A stretch of 25,690 nucleotides of DNA from JBBPYA01 sp038200385 (GCA_038200385.1 JBBPYA010000037.1:1-25690), one strand, 5' to 3'. Shown: positions 8,878 through 17,074, numbered from the stretch's first letter. Made by a program: numbers and translations. Notes: generated by a model not told the origin, from the sequence alone.

Positions 8878-10091
8878 GTCCAGTCCGCCCAGCTGAGGTT
8901 CCAGTCACCGAAGCCGTCGGTGGCGGCGAGCGGGACGTCGGTCCCGGTCACCCGAACCGCGTCGCCGCGCCCAAAGTTGTCGTAGAACCACTGCGCGTCG
9001 CCGACGCTGACATTCAGGCACCCGTGGGACACGTTGCGCACGCCCTGATCCGCGACCGACCACGGGGCGCCGTGCACGAAGATGCCGCTGTCGGACAGCC
9101 GGCTGGCGTACTCGACCACCGTGCGGTAGCCGTCGGGGCCGCCGATCGGTACGCCGTACGTCGAGGAATCCATCGTGTACTTGTCGTGCTGGTCCATCAC
9201 CGGGTAGGTGCCGCTGGGCGTCTGGGTGCCCTCCTTTCCGAGCGAGGTCGGCATCGTGCGGACCAGTTGCCCATTGCGGTAGGCCCGCAGCTGCCGGCCG
9301 TCGTTGCTGACCTCGGCGATCATCGAGTCGCCAACGTCGAACTGGATGTGCCGGTCCTCCTGGCCGTAGATGCCGCCGCCCAGGTCCACGCCGTAGATGT
9401 TCACGTCGACCGCCACGTGGGTGTGCGCCGGCCAGAAGTTCTCCGGGCGGAAGTGCACTTCGCGGTCGGAGAACCAGTGCCAGGCGCCCTGGACCGGCGG
9501 CGTGCTCGTCACCGCGAGGCTCTTCTGCGCCGCCGCCCGGTCGGTGACGTTCTCGTCGAAGTACACCGCGATCGGCTGCCCGACGCCGACGTGGGTCAGC
9601 TGCGGGTTCGGGATCATCGAGGCATAGGTCAGCGTGCTCGGGACGACCGTCGTGATCGACCCCTCGACCGTGGCCGGCCTGCCGTCGGCAGTCACCGCGG
9701 TCGCCCGCACGGTGTAGCTGCGGTCGTAGCCGAGCAGCTCGTTGCTCTGCCACGCCGTGCGGTCCGCCGACAGGGTGCCGGCCACCATCGAACCGTCCGG
9801 CCGGGCGAGCGTCACGCCGGTGAGCCGGCCGCCGGTCGACTCGACGCGGACCGGGGTGCTCGGCGCGAAGTCCGTGGTCCCCAGCGCCGGGCTCACCGCG
9901 ATGGCCGCCGCCGCTTCGGGCCGGACCGCAACCGGGCCCTTCGCGACAGCGACCGCCCCGCCCGCCGTGGAGGAAGCTGATCCCGCCCGGCCGGGCGTTG
10001 CCGGCGCGGCGGCCGAACACCCGCACAACACGAGTGCGGCCGACACCGTGAGGGCGGCCATTGACCAGCGGCGGGTAGGACGAGCAGGCAC
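8856..10091 (-). CDS. L,D-transpeptidase lipoprotein with Ig-like region and YkuD domain
   Basis: The enzyme is expected to form 3-3 peptidoglycan cross-links outside the membrane. I place the start at GTG 10091, which has GGAG nine bases upstream, giving 411 aa. A basic stretch, a hydrophobic segment and a lipobox LCGC (lipidated C25) follow. Alternative GTG 10109 lacks a ribosome site. The longer open frame further upstream does not look coding. An Ala-rich linker precedes Ig-like beta domains (about 65-290, including GWHWFSDREVHF-like AWHWFSDREVHFRPENFW), as in LdtMt2-type proteins. The YkuD catalytic domain ends in HGAPWS … VSHGCLNVS with H340, H356 and nucleophile C358. The C-terminus is Trp-rich (FGDWNLSWADW), also typical of the mycobacterial-type family. 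Confidence 0.9.
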   Translation of the reverse strand: MPARPTRRWSMAALTVSAALVLCGCSAAAPATPGRAGSASSTAGGAVAVAKGPVAVRPEAAAAIAVSPALGTTDFAPSTPVRVESTGGRLTGVTLARPDGSMVAGTLSADRTAWQSNELLGYDRSYTVRATAVTADGRPATVEGSITTVVPSTLTYASMIPNPQLTHVGVGQPIAVYFDENVTDRAAAQKSLAVTSTPPVQGAWHWFSDREVHFRPENFWPAHTHVAVDVNIYGVDLGGGIYGQEDRHIQFDVGDSMIAEVSNDGRQLRAYRNGQLVRTMPTSLGKEGTQTPSGTYPVMDQHDKYTMDSSTYGVPIGGPDGYRTVVEYASRLSDSGIFVHGAPWSVADQGVRNVSHGCLNVSVGDAQWFYDNFGRGDAVRVTGTDVPLAATDGFGDWNLSWADWTAGSPVG

Positions 10092-10328
10092 CGATCCACA
10101 CTCCAGCACGTCGGCCCGCAGCGAGCTGCCGCGGCGCTTCTCGTTGAGACGCGTGTGCGGCCCGGTCGGTTGCCTCGGACCCTGCCACCATGATGACACC
10201 CGGATCCCGCACCGGCGCCGGGGTCCGACGGTGTGGGACTGCTCACGATCGGGGCGGAGCGGGAGTCCCCGACCCGCCGCGGCACGTTGCCCGGGTGACC
10301 GACAACTCCCCGAGACGCCGAACGAGAC

Positions 10329-11081
10329 ATGGATTCGCCGACCCACTCCCCTGCCGTCCAGACCGCACTCGACCAGCCCGCCGAACACCGCCGGATGCTC
10401 GACCTGTCGCTGACCCAGATCGTGGGCGGGTCGGCCGCGGCCGCCACCGGCGCCGCGCTCGCCTCCACCCTCGGTGTCGCCGGGACCGTCCTCGGCGCCG
10501 CCGCGGTCAGCGTGACCACCGCCGTGGCCAGTGCGGCGTACACCCAGTCCCTCCGGCGCACCGGCGACCGGGTGCGCTCCACCGGAGCCCGGCAGCACCG
10601 CCCGCAAGGGCGTTGGGCCAGCCCGACCACGAAGGACCGCCAGGTCCCGCCGGCGCGACAGCCGCCCTCGATCGCCCCTCCGGGGCGACGCCCTGTCCGG
10701 GTCCGCCCGGTGGCGGTGGCGGCTGCGGCGATCTTCGCGGTGGCGATCCTCGCCATCACCGGCGTCGAGCTGTTGACCGGTCGAGCGATTTCCGGGACCG
10801 GACGGACGACGGTCAGCGGTGTCGCGGCCGAGGTCCGTGGCGGCAGCCGCCCGGCCGTCCCGACGCCCCCTCCCGGTCCGACGCCCTCCGATACCCCGGC
10901 CGCCCCCTCGGGGTCGACCGGGTCGCCGAGCACGTCGGGGACTTCTGGTGCGCCCACGGCCGGGGACCCGACCACCACCGGCCCGACTCCCAGTGGCAGC
11001 ACGACGCCCACCACCCCCGCGCCGACGACCACGGGCGGGCCGCCGACCCCGACCGCGCCGCCGCCGACGACCGGCAGGTGA
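10329..11081 (+). CDS. membrane protein with Pro/Thr/Ser-rich tail, 250 aa
   Basis: I do not recognise a functional family. The protein begins polar, then has an Ala/Gly/Thr-rich, weakly hydrophobic segment (about residues 28-70, SLTQIVGGSAAAATGAALAS onward) resembling glycine-zipper-like stretches found in many actinobacterial membrane proteins. A basic, proline-rich linker (75-125), one clear membrane helix (about 127-146, VRPVAVAAAAIFAVAILAIT) and a long low-complexity tail of Pro, Thr, Ser and Gly (about 175-250) follow. The tail is likely outside the cell and could span the wall or be glycosylated; that is inference. ATG 10329 lacks a strong ribosome site, and ATG 10395 within the frame is an alternative. 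It diverges from the L,D-transpeptidase gene across 237 nt in which I see no defined element. Confidence 0.65.
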   Translation: MDSPTHSPAVQTALDQPAEHRRMLDLSLTQIVGGSAAAATGAALASTLGVAGTVLGAAAVSVTTAVASAAYTQSLRRTGDRVRSTGARQHRPQGRWASPTTKDRQVPPARQPPSIAPPGRRPVRVRPVAVAAAAIFAVAILAITGVELLTGRAISGTGRTTVSGVAAEVRGGSRPAVPTPPPGPTPSDTPAAPSGSTGSPSTSGTSGAPTAGDPTTTGPTPSGSTTPTTPAPTTTGGPPTPTAPPPTTGR

Positions 11082-11209
11082 CCTGGCCGCGGGCGGCGGC
11101 CGGCCGGCTCGGGGCCGGGACCCCGCTCAGGCATTACGGATTCGCAACCGTTCGCGCAACCCGTAGGTCACGGCGCCGTTGAACATCGATGAGTCGGCAT
11201 TCTTGGCTG

Positions 11210-11248
11210 GTCACGGTGACGGCCACTGGCGCTGACGCCACGTAGTCT
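11210..11248 (+). promoter_or_regulatory. candidate promoter/operator of the ABC importer operon
   Basis: Two short inverted repeats, GTCAC-G-GTGAC (11210-11220) and TGGCG-CTGA-CGCCA (11227-11240), sit just upstream of a -10-like TAGTCT (11243-11248). Transcription would start near 11255, shortly before the GAGGAG ribosome site at 11266. The repeats are placed where a repressor or activator could bind. GGTCACGG also occurs near 11166. Confidence 0.35.
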
Positions 11249-11280
11249 GCTTCCAGGCGATCGACGAGGAGTTCACGCCC

Positions 11281-12300
11281 ATGCCCGCGAACCACTTGTC
11301 CCGCCGGGGTTTCCTGGGTCTTGCCGCCGCCGCGGGTGCGCTCCTCCCGCTGGCCGGCTGCGGCTCGTCCGCCTCGACCGGCGCGGCCTCGCCGGGTTCC
11401 GGCTCTAGCGCGGCAGGCGACATCACCGAGCCGGTGACCCTCCGCAACTGCGTCTACGCCAAGAACCACGCCTCGGCACCGCTGTTCTGGCAGCAGTTCG
11501 CCCCGGAGGGCGTAACGGTCGAGACCAAGATCGTAACCAGCTCCGCCGAGATTCAGGAGGCGCTGGAGGGCGGCAGCCTGGACTTCGGCCTGATCGGCAC
11601 CTACAGCACGATCATCGGGCTGCGCGAGGGCGGCTTCAATTCCAAGATCATCGGAATGGTCGCGCGGCAGGGCATCGGCCTGATCGGGCGGACCGGGGTG
11701 GTGTCCAGCGTGGCCGACCTGCGCGGCCGCAAGATCGCCGTACCCCCGCCGGGCATCCAGGTCCTCATCCTGCAGGCGTTGTTGCAGGACGCCGGGCTGA
11801 AGCTGGACAGCGATGTCCAGGGCATCCCGCTGGGGTACGCCGACCATCCGGCCGCCCTGGCCCGCGGTGACGTGGACGCCTACATCGGCACCGAGCCGCT
11901 GTGCACGCAGAGCGTCGTGGACGGCGTCGGCCAGCGGCTCACCGTCGTCTACGACACCCCGGCCGGTGACTTCAACACCGCACTGTGGGCCTCCCCGGCT
12001 ATGCTGCAGCGACCCGAGCTGTGCCGGGCCGCGGCGAAGATGCAGCACGACGCCGCGGAGTACCTCACGCCGGGCGGGACGAACGATCCCGAGGCCTGGC
12101 GCGACCTGCTCGTCACCCAGTTCGGTTACGACGAGTCGATCTACAAGGCGGTCCTGGACAACGTCGGGGCCGTGTGGCGCTTCGACCAGACCCGGGTCGA
12201 TCAGTTCACCGGAACCGGGGGGATCATGGCGCAGCTGGGCATCATCGACGCGGAGCCGGACTACGAGCAGGCCTTCGCCCGCGAGTACTGGAACCTCTGA
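11281..12300 (+). CDS. NitT/TauT-type ABC transporter substrate-binding lipoprotein, Tat signal
   Basis: This 339-aa protein starts at ATG 11281 behind GAGGAG. The signal peptide carries a twin-arginine motif (SRRGFLG, R8-R9) and ends in lipobox LAGC with C27, so it should be exported folded and anchored as a lipoprotein. The mature part fits the SsuA/ThiY/NMT1-like fold: EPVTLRNCVYAKNHASAPLF, then EIQEALEGGSLDFGLIGTYS (ligand-pocket region), DLRGRKIAVPPPGIQ, LARGDVDAYIGTEP and a C-terminal YEQAFAREYWNL. Relatives bind sulfonates, nitrate, bicarbonate or thiamine precursors; the ligand here cannot be told. It is first in an operon with its permease (5-nt gap) and ATPase. Confidence 0.88.
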   Translation: MPANHLSRRGFLGLAAAAGALLPLAGCGSSASTGAASPGSGSSAAGDITEPVTLRNCVYAKNHASAPLFWQQFAPEGVTVETKIVTSSAEIQEALEGGSLDFGLIGTYSTIIGLREGGFNSKIIGMVARQGIGLIGRTGVVSSVADLRGRKIAVPPPGIQVLILQALLQDAGLKLDSDVQGIPLGYADHPAALARGDVDAYIGTEPLCTQSVVDGVGQRLTVVYDTPAGDFNTALWASPAMLQRPELCRAAAKMQHDAAEYLTPGGTNDPEAWRDLLVTQFGYDESIYKAVLDNVGAVWRFDQTRVDQFTGTGGIMAQLGIIDAEPDYEQAFAREYWNL

Positions 12301-12305
12301 CCGCC

Positions 12306-13169
12306 GTGTCCATGCCGGTCCTGACGGACCTGGCCACGAGCGATCGGGCCGGTCTGCCGGCGGTGGGTCGAAGCCGACCCCGCCGGTTCCGTCGAACGCT
12401 CGGTCTCGTCGTCCCGCTGCTGCTCCTGGCGGTGTGGACGACCCTGAGCTATACCGGCCTGGTCGCCGGCCGACTGCTCCCCGCGCCCTGGACCGTCGCG
12501 GTCGCCGCCGGTGACTTCTTCTTCGGCGAACGTCGGACGACCCTGGCCGGCGTCGTCGCCTTCGACGGGGCGGGTTTCGGGCACGTCGGGGCCAGCGTGG
12601 CGCGCTGTCTGGTCTCCTTCGGGCTGGCCGTCGTCGTCGGCGTCGCCGTCGGGCTGGCCCTCGGACTATCCCGCTGGGCGTCGGACCTGTTCGACCCGGT
12701 GCTCAACGCGCTGCGGTCGGTCCCGCTGTACGCCTGGCTGCCGATCTCGCTGATCTGGTTCGGCATCGGCGAGGGGGCGGCCCGGGCCTTGATCTTCATC
12801 GGCGCGCTGTGGCCGGTCCTGATCGCCACCGCGGACAGCGTGGCCCGGGTGCCGCGGGCCCACATCGAGACCGCCCGGATGCTGGGCACGCCCCGGCACG
12901 AACTGTGGCGGCGGGTCTACGTTCCCAGCGCGCTGCCGGAGATCGTGACCGGCCTGCGACTGAGCCTGACGCTGGCCTGGATGTGTGTGATCGTCGGAGA
13001 GCTCACGGGGACCTCTACCGGGGTGGGGGCCATGATGAACGCCGCCCGCGAGACCGGCCGGATCGACGAGATCGTGGTGGGGATGTTCGCCTTCGCCGTC
13101 GTCGGGTACGCCGGGGACCTCGTGCTGCGGATGCTGACCCGGCGGTGGATCCGCTGGGCGGACACGTGA
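12306..13169 (+). CDS. NitT/TauT-type ABC transporter permease
   Basis: This is the membrane subunit of the importer encoded by this three-gene operon, about 287 aa. The frame extends upstream into the binding-protein gene. I chose GTG 12306, five bases after that gene's stop; ATG 12312 is nearly as good, and neither has a strong ribosome site. Hydrophobic segments include TLGLVVPLLLLAVWTTLSYT, VVVGVAVGLALGLS and LIFIGALWPVLIATA, about six in total as expected for the SsuC/TauC family. The cytoplasmic coupling loop is visible in ETARMLGTPRHELWRRVYVP. Downstream, the ATPase start codon overlaps this stop by 4 nt. Confidence 0.9.
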   Translation: MSMPVLTDLATSDRAGLPAVGRSRPRRFRRTLGLVVPLLLLAVWTTLSYTGLVAGRLLPAPWTVAVAAGDFFFGERRTTLAGVVAFDGAGFGHVGASVARCLVSFGLAVVVGVAVGLALGLSRWASDLFDPVLNALRSVPLYAWLPISLIWFGIGEGAARALIFIGALWPVLIATADSVARVPRAHIETARMLGTPRHELWRRVYVPSALPEIVTGLRLSLTLAWMCVIVGELTGTSTGVGAMMNAARETGRIDEIVVGMFAFAVVGYAGDLVLRMLTRRWIRWADT

Positions 13170-13951
13170 CCGACCGGACCGGCCGGGACGTGAGCCGGGC
13201 CGCGCCGACCGGCGGCGCCGACCTCGCCGCGGTCGGGTTACGCAAGTCCTTCGGGGCGGTCGAGGTGCTCGCGGACGTCAGCCTGACCGTGCGGGCGGGT
13301 GAGACCTACGGGTTGCTCGGCCCGAGCGGGTGCGGCAAGTCGACGCTCCTGCGCATCATGGCCGGCTTCGAGGCCGCCGACGCCGGCCGGGTGGAGGTCG
13401 GCGGGGCCGAGGTGTCCGGTCCGTCGCCGCAGCGCGGGATGGTCGCGCAGGCCGGCACCCTGTTCCCCTGGCTGACCCTGCACGACAACCTGGCCTTCGG
13501 TCCCCGCGCCGCCGGACGCAGCGATGTCGAGGGGATCGTCGAGGACCTGCTCCGGGCCACCGGGCTGGACGGATTCGCCGGCGCGCTGCCCCGCCAGCTC
13601 TCCGGCGGCATGCAGCAGCGGGCGGCGATTGCCCAGGTGCTGGCCAACGCCCCACCCGTCCTGCTGCTCGACGAGCCGTTCGGGGCCCTGGACGCTCAGA
13701 CCCGGCTACGCATGCACGAGTGGCTCCGGACGGTGCTGTCCGCTCGCTCGACCACCACCCTGCTCGTGACCCATGACGTCGACGAGGCGCTGCTGCTGTC
13801 CGACCGGCTGGGGCTGCTCAGCGCCCGCCCGGCCCGGGTGGTCGAGGAGATCCCGGTCCCCTTCGCGGGCGCCCGCGGGCGGCAGACCCTCGCCGATCCG
13901 GCGTTCGTCCGGATGAAGGCGACGATCCTGGACCGGGTCCTCGCGGCCTGA
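13166..13951 (+). CDS. NitT/TauT-type ABC transporter ATP-binding protein
   Basis: This is the ATPase driving the importer, 261 aa from GTG 13166, whose GTGA overlaps the permease stop by 4 nt (translational coupling). The frame is open further upstream but that part overlaps the permease gene. All ABC motifs are intact: Walker A GPSGCGKST (52-60), Q-loop Q95, signature LSGGMQQR (145-152), Walker B VLLLDEP with E170, D-loop GALD and switch H203 in LVTHD. Sequence style (LFPWLTLHDNLAFG) fits the SsuB/TauB group. The next gene, a methyltransferase, starts 68 nt later. Confidence 0.93.
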   Translation: MTDRTGRDVSRAAPTGGADLAAVGLRKSFGAVEVLADVSLTVRAGETYGLLGPSGCGKSTLLRIMAGFEAADAGRVEVGGAEVSGPSPQRGMVAQAGTLFPWLTLHDNLAFGPRAAGRSDVEGIVEDLLRATGLDGFAGALPRQLSGGMQQRAAIAQVLANAPPVLLLDEPFGALDAQTRLRMHEWLRTVLSARSTTTLLVTHDVDEALLLSDRLGLLSARPARVVEEIPVPFAGARGRQTLADPAFVRMKATILDRVLAA

Positions 13952-14019
13952 CCTGCGGCGGCCTGAACATGCGGCCCCCCGCCCACTGCCGTGATCATGG
14001 GGAGGGAGGAGGGGGTGGG

Positions 14020-14763
14020 GTGACGGTCGATCCACCGGACGTCCGCGGCCTGCACGCTCGGGTACCGGGGGTCACCGAGGACCTGCTGCGCGTCGCCCAG
14101 GACACCGCCGGCCGCGATCCGTACCGCTGGCTGGCCGAGCTGATCCCGTCGGCCGGCCCGGTACTCGACCTGTGCTGCGGGAGCGCGGCGCTGGCCGACT
14201 GCCTGGACCCGGCCCGCTACCTCGGGGTGGACAGCAGTCCCGACGAGCTGGCGGTCGCCGCCGCGCGGCGCCCCCACGTGCGGACCCGGCTCGGCGAGGC
14301 GTTGGATCCGCCGGGGGACGCGGCGGCAACGATCACCGTGTCGATGGGCCTGATGCTGTTGCCGCTGGAGGGCCTGCTGGCCAAGGTCCGGGGCACCCTG
14401 CCGGCCGGCGGCGTGCTGGCCGGCACCGTTCCGCTGCGGTCCCCCACCCTGGACGGGACGCCGTACAACCGGCTGCTGACCGCGCTCGGCTGGCGGGGCG
14501 AGCCGTTCCCGGAACCGCTGCACGACCTGGCCGGCCGGGCCGCGTCCTGCGGTTTCGAGCTGTCCTCGGACGAGCTGTCCCACTTCGCCGTGCCGGTCGA
14601 GCGCCCGGCGCAGCGGGAGCTGTTGCTGCGCTCGTTCTACCTGCCGGTCGTCGATCTCGGCGGCGCACGGCGGCTCCTGCTGGGGTTGGCCGAGGCCGGC
14701 ACCACACTGCCCTACCCGATCCGCCGGATCGCGCTGCGCCGCGGTGCCGACCCCGCTCGCTGA
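14020..14763 (+). CDS. class I SAM-dependent methyltransferase
   Basis: The product (247 aa) has the Rossmann-like methyltransferase core: motif I VLDLCCGSAAL (about 48-58), the acidic end of strand 2 in YLGVDSSP, and the post-core GTLPAGGVLAGTVPL segment seen in UbiE/Methyltransf_11-like enzymes. The substrate is unknown. I chose GTG 14020 because a strong purine-rich ribosome site (GGAGGGAGG) precedes it; the frame also opens at ATG 13969, but those extra 17 residues are glycine-rich and look non-coding. It lies 68 nt after the importer ATPase on the same strand, so co-transcription is possible but a functional link is not shown. Confidence 0.8.
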   Translation: MTVDPPDVRGLHARVPGVTEDLLRVAQDTAGRDPYRWLAELIPSAGPVLDLCCGSAALADCLDPARYLGVDSSPDELAVAAARRPHVRTRLGEALDPPGDAAATITVSMGLMLLPLEGLLAKVRGTLPAGGVLAGTVPLRSPTLDGTPYNRLLTALGWRGEPFPEPLHDLAGRAASCGFELSSDELSHFAVPVERPAQRELLLRSFYLPVVDLGGARRLLLGLAEAGTTLPYPIRRIALRRGADPAR

Positions 14764-14784
14764 GCCGGCACGGGCGCCCCGACG

Positions 14785-14790
14785 TACGGT
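14785..14790 (+). promoter_or_regulatory. candidate -10 box for the small acidic protein gene
   Basis: TACGGT is followed by six bases and ATG 14797, so transcription would start at or near that ATG. The same spacing occurs at two other genes in this window. Confidence 0.4.
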
Positions 14791-14823
14791 GAGTCGATGT
14801 CAGCGCAGCGGGAGGGAACGTCC

Positions 14824-15009
14824 ATGGGAACAGGGCCGGACAGCGATTCCGGGCAGACCGGCGGCACACCGGCCGCGGCCGGTGAGGGACGCAGCGACGA
14901 CGAGTTGATCGACGAGGTCGCTGGTCAGACCGACAGCGCCTCCCCGAACGCCGACACCGCAGGACGGAACTGGGACGGCGAGAGCGAACCACCCGCGCCG
15001 CCGTCCTGA
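14824..15009 (+). CDS. small acidic hypothetical protein, 61 aa (or 70 aa from 14797)
   Basis: The product is polar and acidic, rich in Gly, Ser, Asp, Glu and Pro, with a possible short helix DDELIDEVAGQTD and no membrane segment or Cys. It is probably disordered. Two starts compete. ATG 14824 has an ideal GGAGG eight bases upstream. ATG 14797 lies at the expected 5' end of a transcript from TACGGT and would be leaderless, adding MSAQREGTS. I annotate the first. No family is recognised. It converges on whiA, with a hairpin between the two stop codons. Confidence 0.6.
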   Translation: MGTGPDSDSGQTGGTPAAAGEGRSDDELIDEVAGQTDSASPNADTAGRNWDGESEPPAPPS

Positions 15010-15024
15010 GCCTGACTCACGCCG

Positions 15025-15055
15025 GAGGCTGTCGCCGACCGGAGCCGGCAGCCTC
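15025..15055. terminator. hairpin between convergent small ORF and whiA
   Basis: GAGGCTG (15025-15031) and CAGCCTC (15049-15055) form a perfect 7-bp stem in the 56-nt gap between two converging stop codons. It is well placed as a bidirectional terminator, though without a T-run, which is common in high-GC genomes. Confidence 0.5.
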
Positions 15056-15065
15056 GGGCGCCGGC

Positions 15066-16046
15066 TCAGGGCGCGAGCATCTCCGCGGTGACGCTGGACT
15101 CGGTGTCCGGTACGCCGAGGTCGGAGGCGTGCTTGTCGGCCAGGGCCAGCAGCCGACGGATCCGGCCGGCGACGGCGTCCTTGGTCATCGGCGGGTCGGC
15201 CAGGGAGCCCAGTTCCTCCAGTGAGGCCTGCCCGTGCTCCAGCCGCAGCCGGCCGGCCTGGAGCAAATGATCGGGCGCGTCGCCGTCGAGGATCTCCATC
15301 GCGCGTTGCACCCGGGCCGAGGCGGCGACCGCGGCCAGCGCCGACCGACGCAGGTTGGCGTCGTCGAAGTTCGCCAGCCGGTTGGCTGTGGCCCGGACCT
15401 CGCGCCGCATCCGGCGTTCCTCCCAGGCCAGCATCGACTGGTGCGCCCCCAATTTCGTCAGCAGCACGCTGATCGCGTCGCCGTCGCGGATCACGACGCG
15501 GTCGACGCCGCGGACCTCGCGGGCCTTGGCGACCACGCCCAGCCGCCGGGCGGACCCCACGAGGGCCACCGCGGCCTCGTGACCGGGGGCGGTGACCTCC
15601 AGCGACGAGGACCGGCCGGGTTCGGTGAGGGATCCGTGAGCCAGGAACGCCCCGCGCCAGGCCGCGGCTGCGCAGCAACCGCCGCCGGCAACGACCTGAC
15701 GGGGTAGGCCGCGCACCGGCCGCCCCCGCAGGTCCAGCAGACCGGTCTGCCGGGCCAATCCCTCACCGTCCTGGACGACCCGGATCAGGTAGCGGCTGCC
15801 CTTGCGCAGGTTTCCGCTGGCCAGGACCTGGATGTCGCTGATGTGCCCGAACATCTCGCCGATCTCGCGGCGCAGCCGACGGGCCACCGAGCCGGTGTCC
15901 AGTTCGGCCTCCACCACGACGCGGCTGGCCACGATGTGCAGGCCGCCGGAGAACCGCAGCAGCGCGGAGATCTCCGCCTTGCGGCAGCACGCCTTGGTGA
16001 TGGTCAGCCGGCTGAGTTCGTCCTTGACCGCCGCCGTCATCGCCAT
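15066..16046 (-). CDS. whiA: WhiA, sporulation/cell-division regulator
   Basis: WhiA is a DNA-binding protein with a LAGLIDADG-homing-endonuclease-like N-terminal part and a C-terminal helix-turn-helix. In Streptomyces it acts with WhiB on sporulation and division genes. The 326-aa product has the expected start TAAVKDELSRL, CCRKAEISALLRFSGGLHI, the RGAFLAHGSLTEPGRS segment, and the C-terminal HTH region SLADPPMTKDAVAGRIRRLL. Length is normal. The ATG at 16046 has GGGGAG about eight bases upstream. It lies 25 nt after yvcK in the standard rapZ-yvcK-whiA order. gap, usually next, is about 7 kb away here. Confidence 0.96.
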   Translation of the reverse strand: MAMTAAVKDELSRLTITKACCRKAEISALLRFSGGLHIVASRVVVEAELDTGSVARRLRREIGEMFGHISDIQVLASGNLRKGSRYLIRVVQDGEGLARQTGLLDLRGRPVRGLPRQVVAGGGCCAAAAWRGAFLAHGSLTEPGRSSSLEVTAPGHEAAVALVGSARRLGVVAKAREVRGVDRVVIRDGDAISVLLTKLGAHQSMLAWEERRMRREVRATANRLANFDDANLRRSALAAVAASARVQRAMEILDGDAPDHLLQAGRLRLEHGQASLEELGSLADPPMTKDAVAGRIRRLLALADKHASDLGVPDTESSVTAEMLAP

Positions 16047-16071
16047 GTCGCGGGCTCCCCGGACGCTGTCG

Positions 16072-17019
16072 TCATGTGATGTCCACTCCGATCACCGGTC
16101 CGAGAGCCGCTGCCAGCAGCTTCGGGTCATGCCGTGCCGATCCGTCCGGGGCGGCCACCGGGGCCAGCACCAGTCGGGCGCCTCGTGCGTGCACCGTATC
16201 CGTCAGTCCCCGGCGGTCAACGACCGCTTCCTCGTCGGCCAGCACCGTGTGGATCGTGAGGTCCGGCGCATGCCGGGACAACGCCTCGAGCAACTCCTGC
16301 GGGGAGAATCCCTCGGTCTCCCCCGGTTGCGGCGCAAGGTTCAGTGCCACCACGATGCGCGCCTCGGTGTGCACCAGGGCCGCCCGCAGATCCGGGACGA
16401 GCACGTGCGGCAGCACCGAGGTGAACCAGGAGCCCGGACCGAGGACGACGGCGTCGGCGGCCCGGATGGCCGCGACCGCCTCGGGGCAGGCCGGCGGCTC
16501 CGGCGGAACCAGGGCGACCGCCTCCACCCTCCCCGGGGTGGTCGCGACCGCCACCTGACCGCGGATCCGGCGTACGTCGGTGGGGTGGTCCCGGTCCAGA
16601 CCGCTGACGACCGCGGCGATCTCCAGGGGGACCGGGGACATCGGCAGCACGCAGCCGCGGGCGCCGATCATCCGGCCGACCGTGGCCAGGGCGCGCACCG
16701 AGTCGCCGTGGAAGTGCTCGATCAGCCCCGTGATCAGCAGGTTGCCGACCGGGTGCCCGGCCAGTGCGCCGGTGCCCCCGAACCGATGCTGCAGTAGGGC
16801 GGCCAGCCCGTCCCCGTCCTCGCCGGCCAGCGCGGCCAACGCCATCCGCAGGTCCCCGGGCGGCAGCACGCCGAGTTCACGCCGGATTCGGCCGCTGGAT
16901 CCCCCGTCGTCTGCCACCGTGACGACCGCGGTCAGCTCGGGAGTGAGCAGCCCCAGCGCGACCAGCGACGCCGACAGGCCGTGCCCCCCGCCCATCGCGA
17001 CGACCTTGGGGTTTCTCAC
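16072..17019 (-). CDS. yvcK: YvcK/CofD-like protein
   Basis: YvcK-family proteins bind UDP-sugars (UDP-GlcNAc in Bacillus and mycobacterial CuvA) and influence cell-wall synthesis and growth on gluconeogenic carbon. The fold is shared with the CofD transferase. The 315-aa product shows the nucleotide-binding N-terminus VVAMGGGHGLSASL, VADDGGSSGRIRRELGVLPP, GHPVGNLLITGL and the VVLGPGSWFTSVLPH segment. Start GTG 17019 has a GGGAGA ribosome site. It sits between rapZ (55-nt gap holding a strong hairpin) and whiA (25-nt gap). Confidence 0.95.
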   Translation of the reverse strand: MRNPKVVAMGGGHGLSASLVALGLLTPELTAVVTVADDGGSSGRIRRELGVLPPGDLRMALAALAGEDGDGLAALLQHRFGGTGALAGHPVGNLLITGLIEHFHGDSVRALATVGRMIGARGCVLPMSPVPLEIAAVVSGLDRDHPTDVRRIRGQVAVATTPGRVEAVALVPPEPPACPEAVAAIRAADAVVLGPGSWFTSVLPHVLVPDLRAALVHTEARIVVALNLAPQPGETEGFSPQELLEALSRHAPDLTIHTVLADEEAVVDRRGLTDTVHARGARLVLAPVAAPDGSARHDPKLLAAALGPVIGVDIT

Positions 17020-17047
17020 GGCCGTCTCCCGCCGGCCGGGGGGTCCA

Positions 17048-17066
17048 CGGGGGGCGGAGCCCCCCG
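17048..17066. repeat. strong GC hairpin between rapZ and yvcK
   Basis: Sequence 17048-17066 folds as an 8-bp stem (CGGGGGGC with GCCCCCCG) with a GGA loop, in the 55-nt gap. On the minus strand it reads with a TCC loop. G-run/C-run hairpins of this form are frequent between genes in actinobacteria. It could attenuate transcription or protect a 3' end; no T-tract follows. Confidence 0.6.
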
Positions 17067-17074
17067 GGCGAGGC

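Noticed and set aside
11082..11280. riboswitch (thiamine, SAM or cobalamin) before the importer
   Set aside because: I could find no conserved core motifs of these classes; only short inverted repeats are present.
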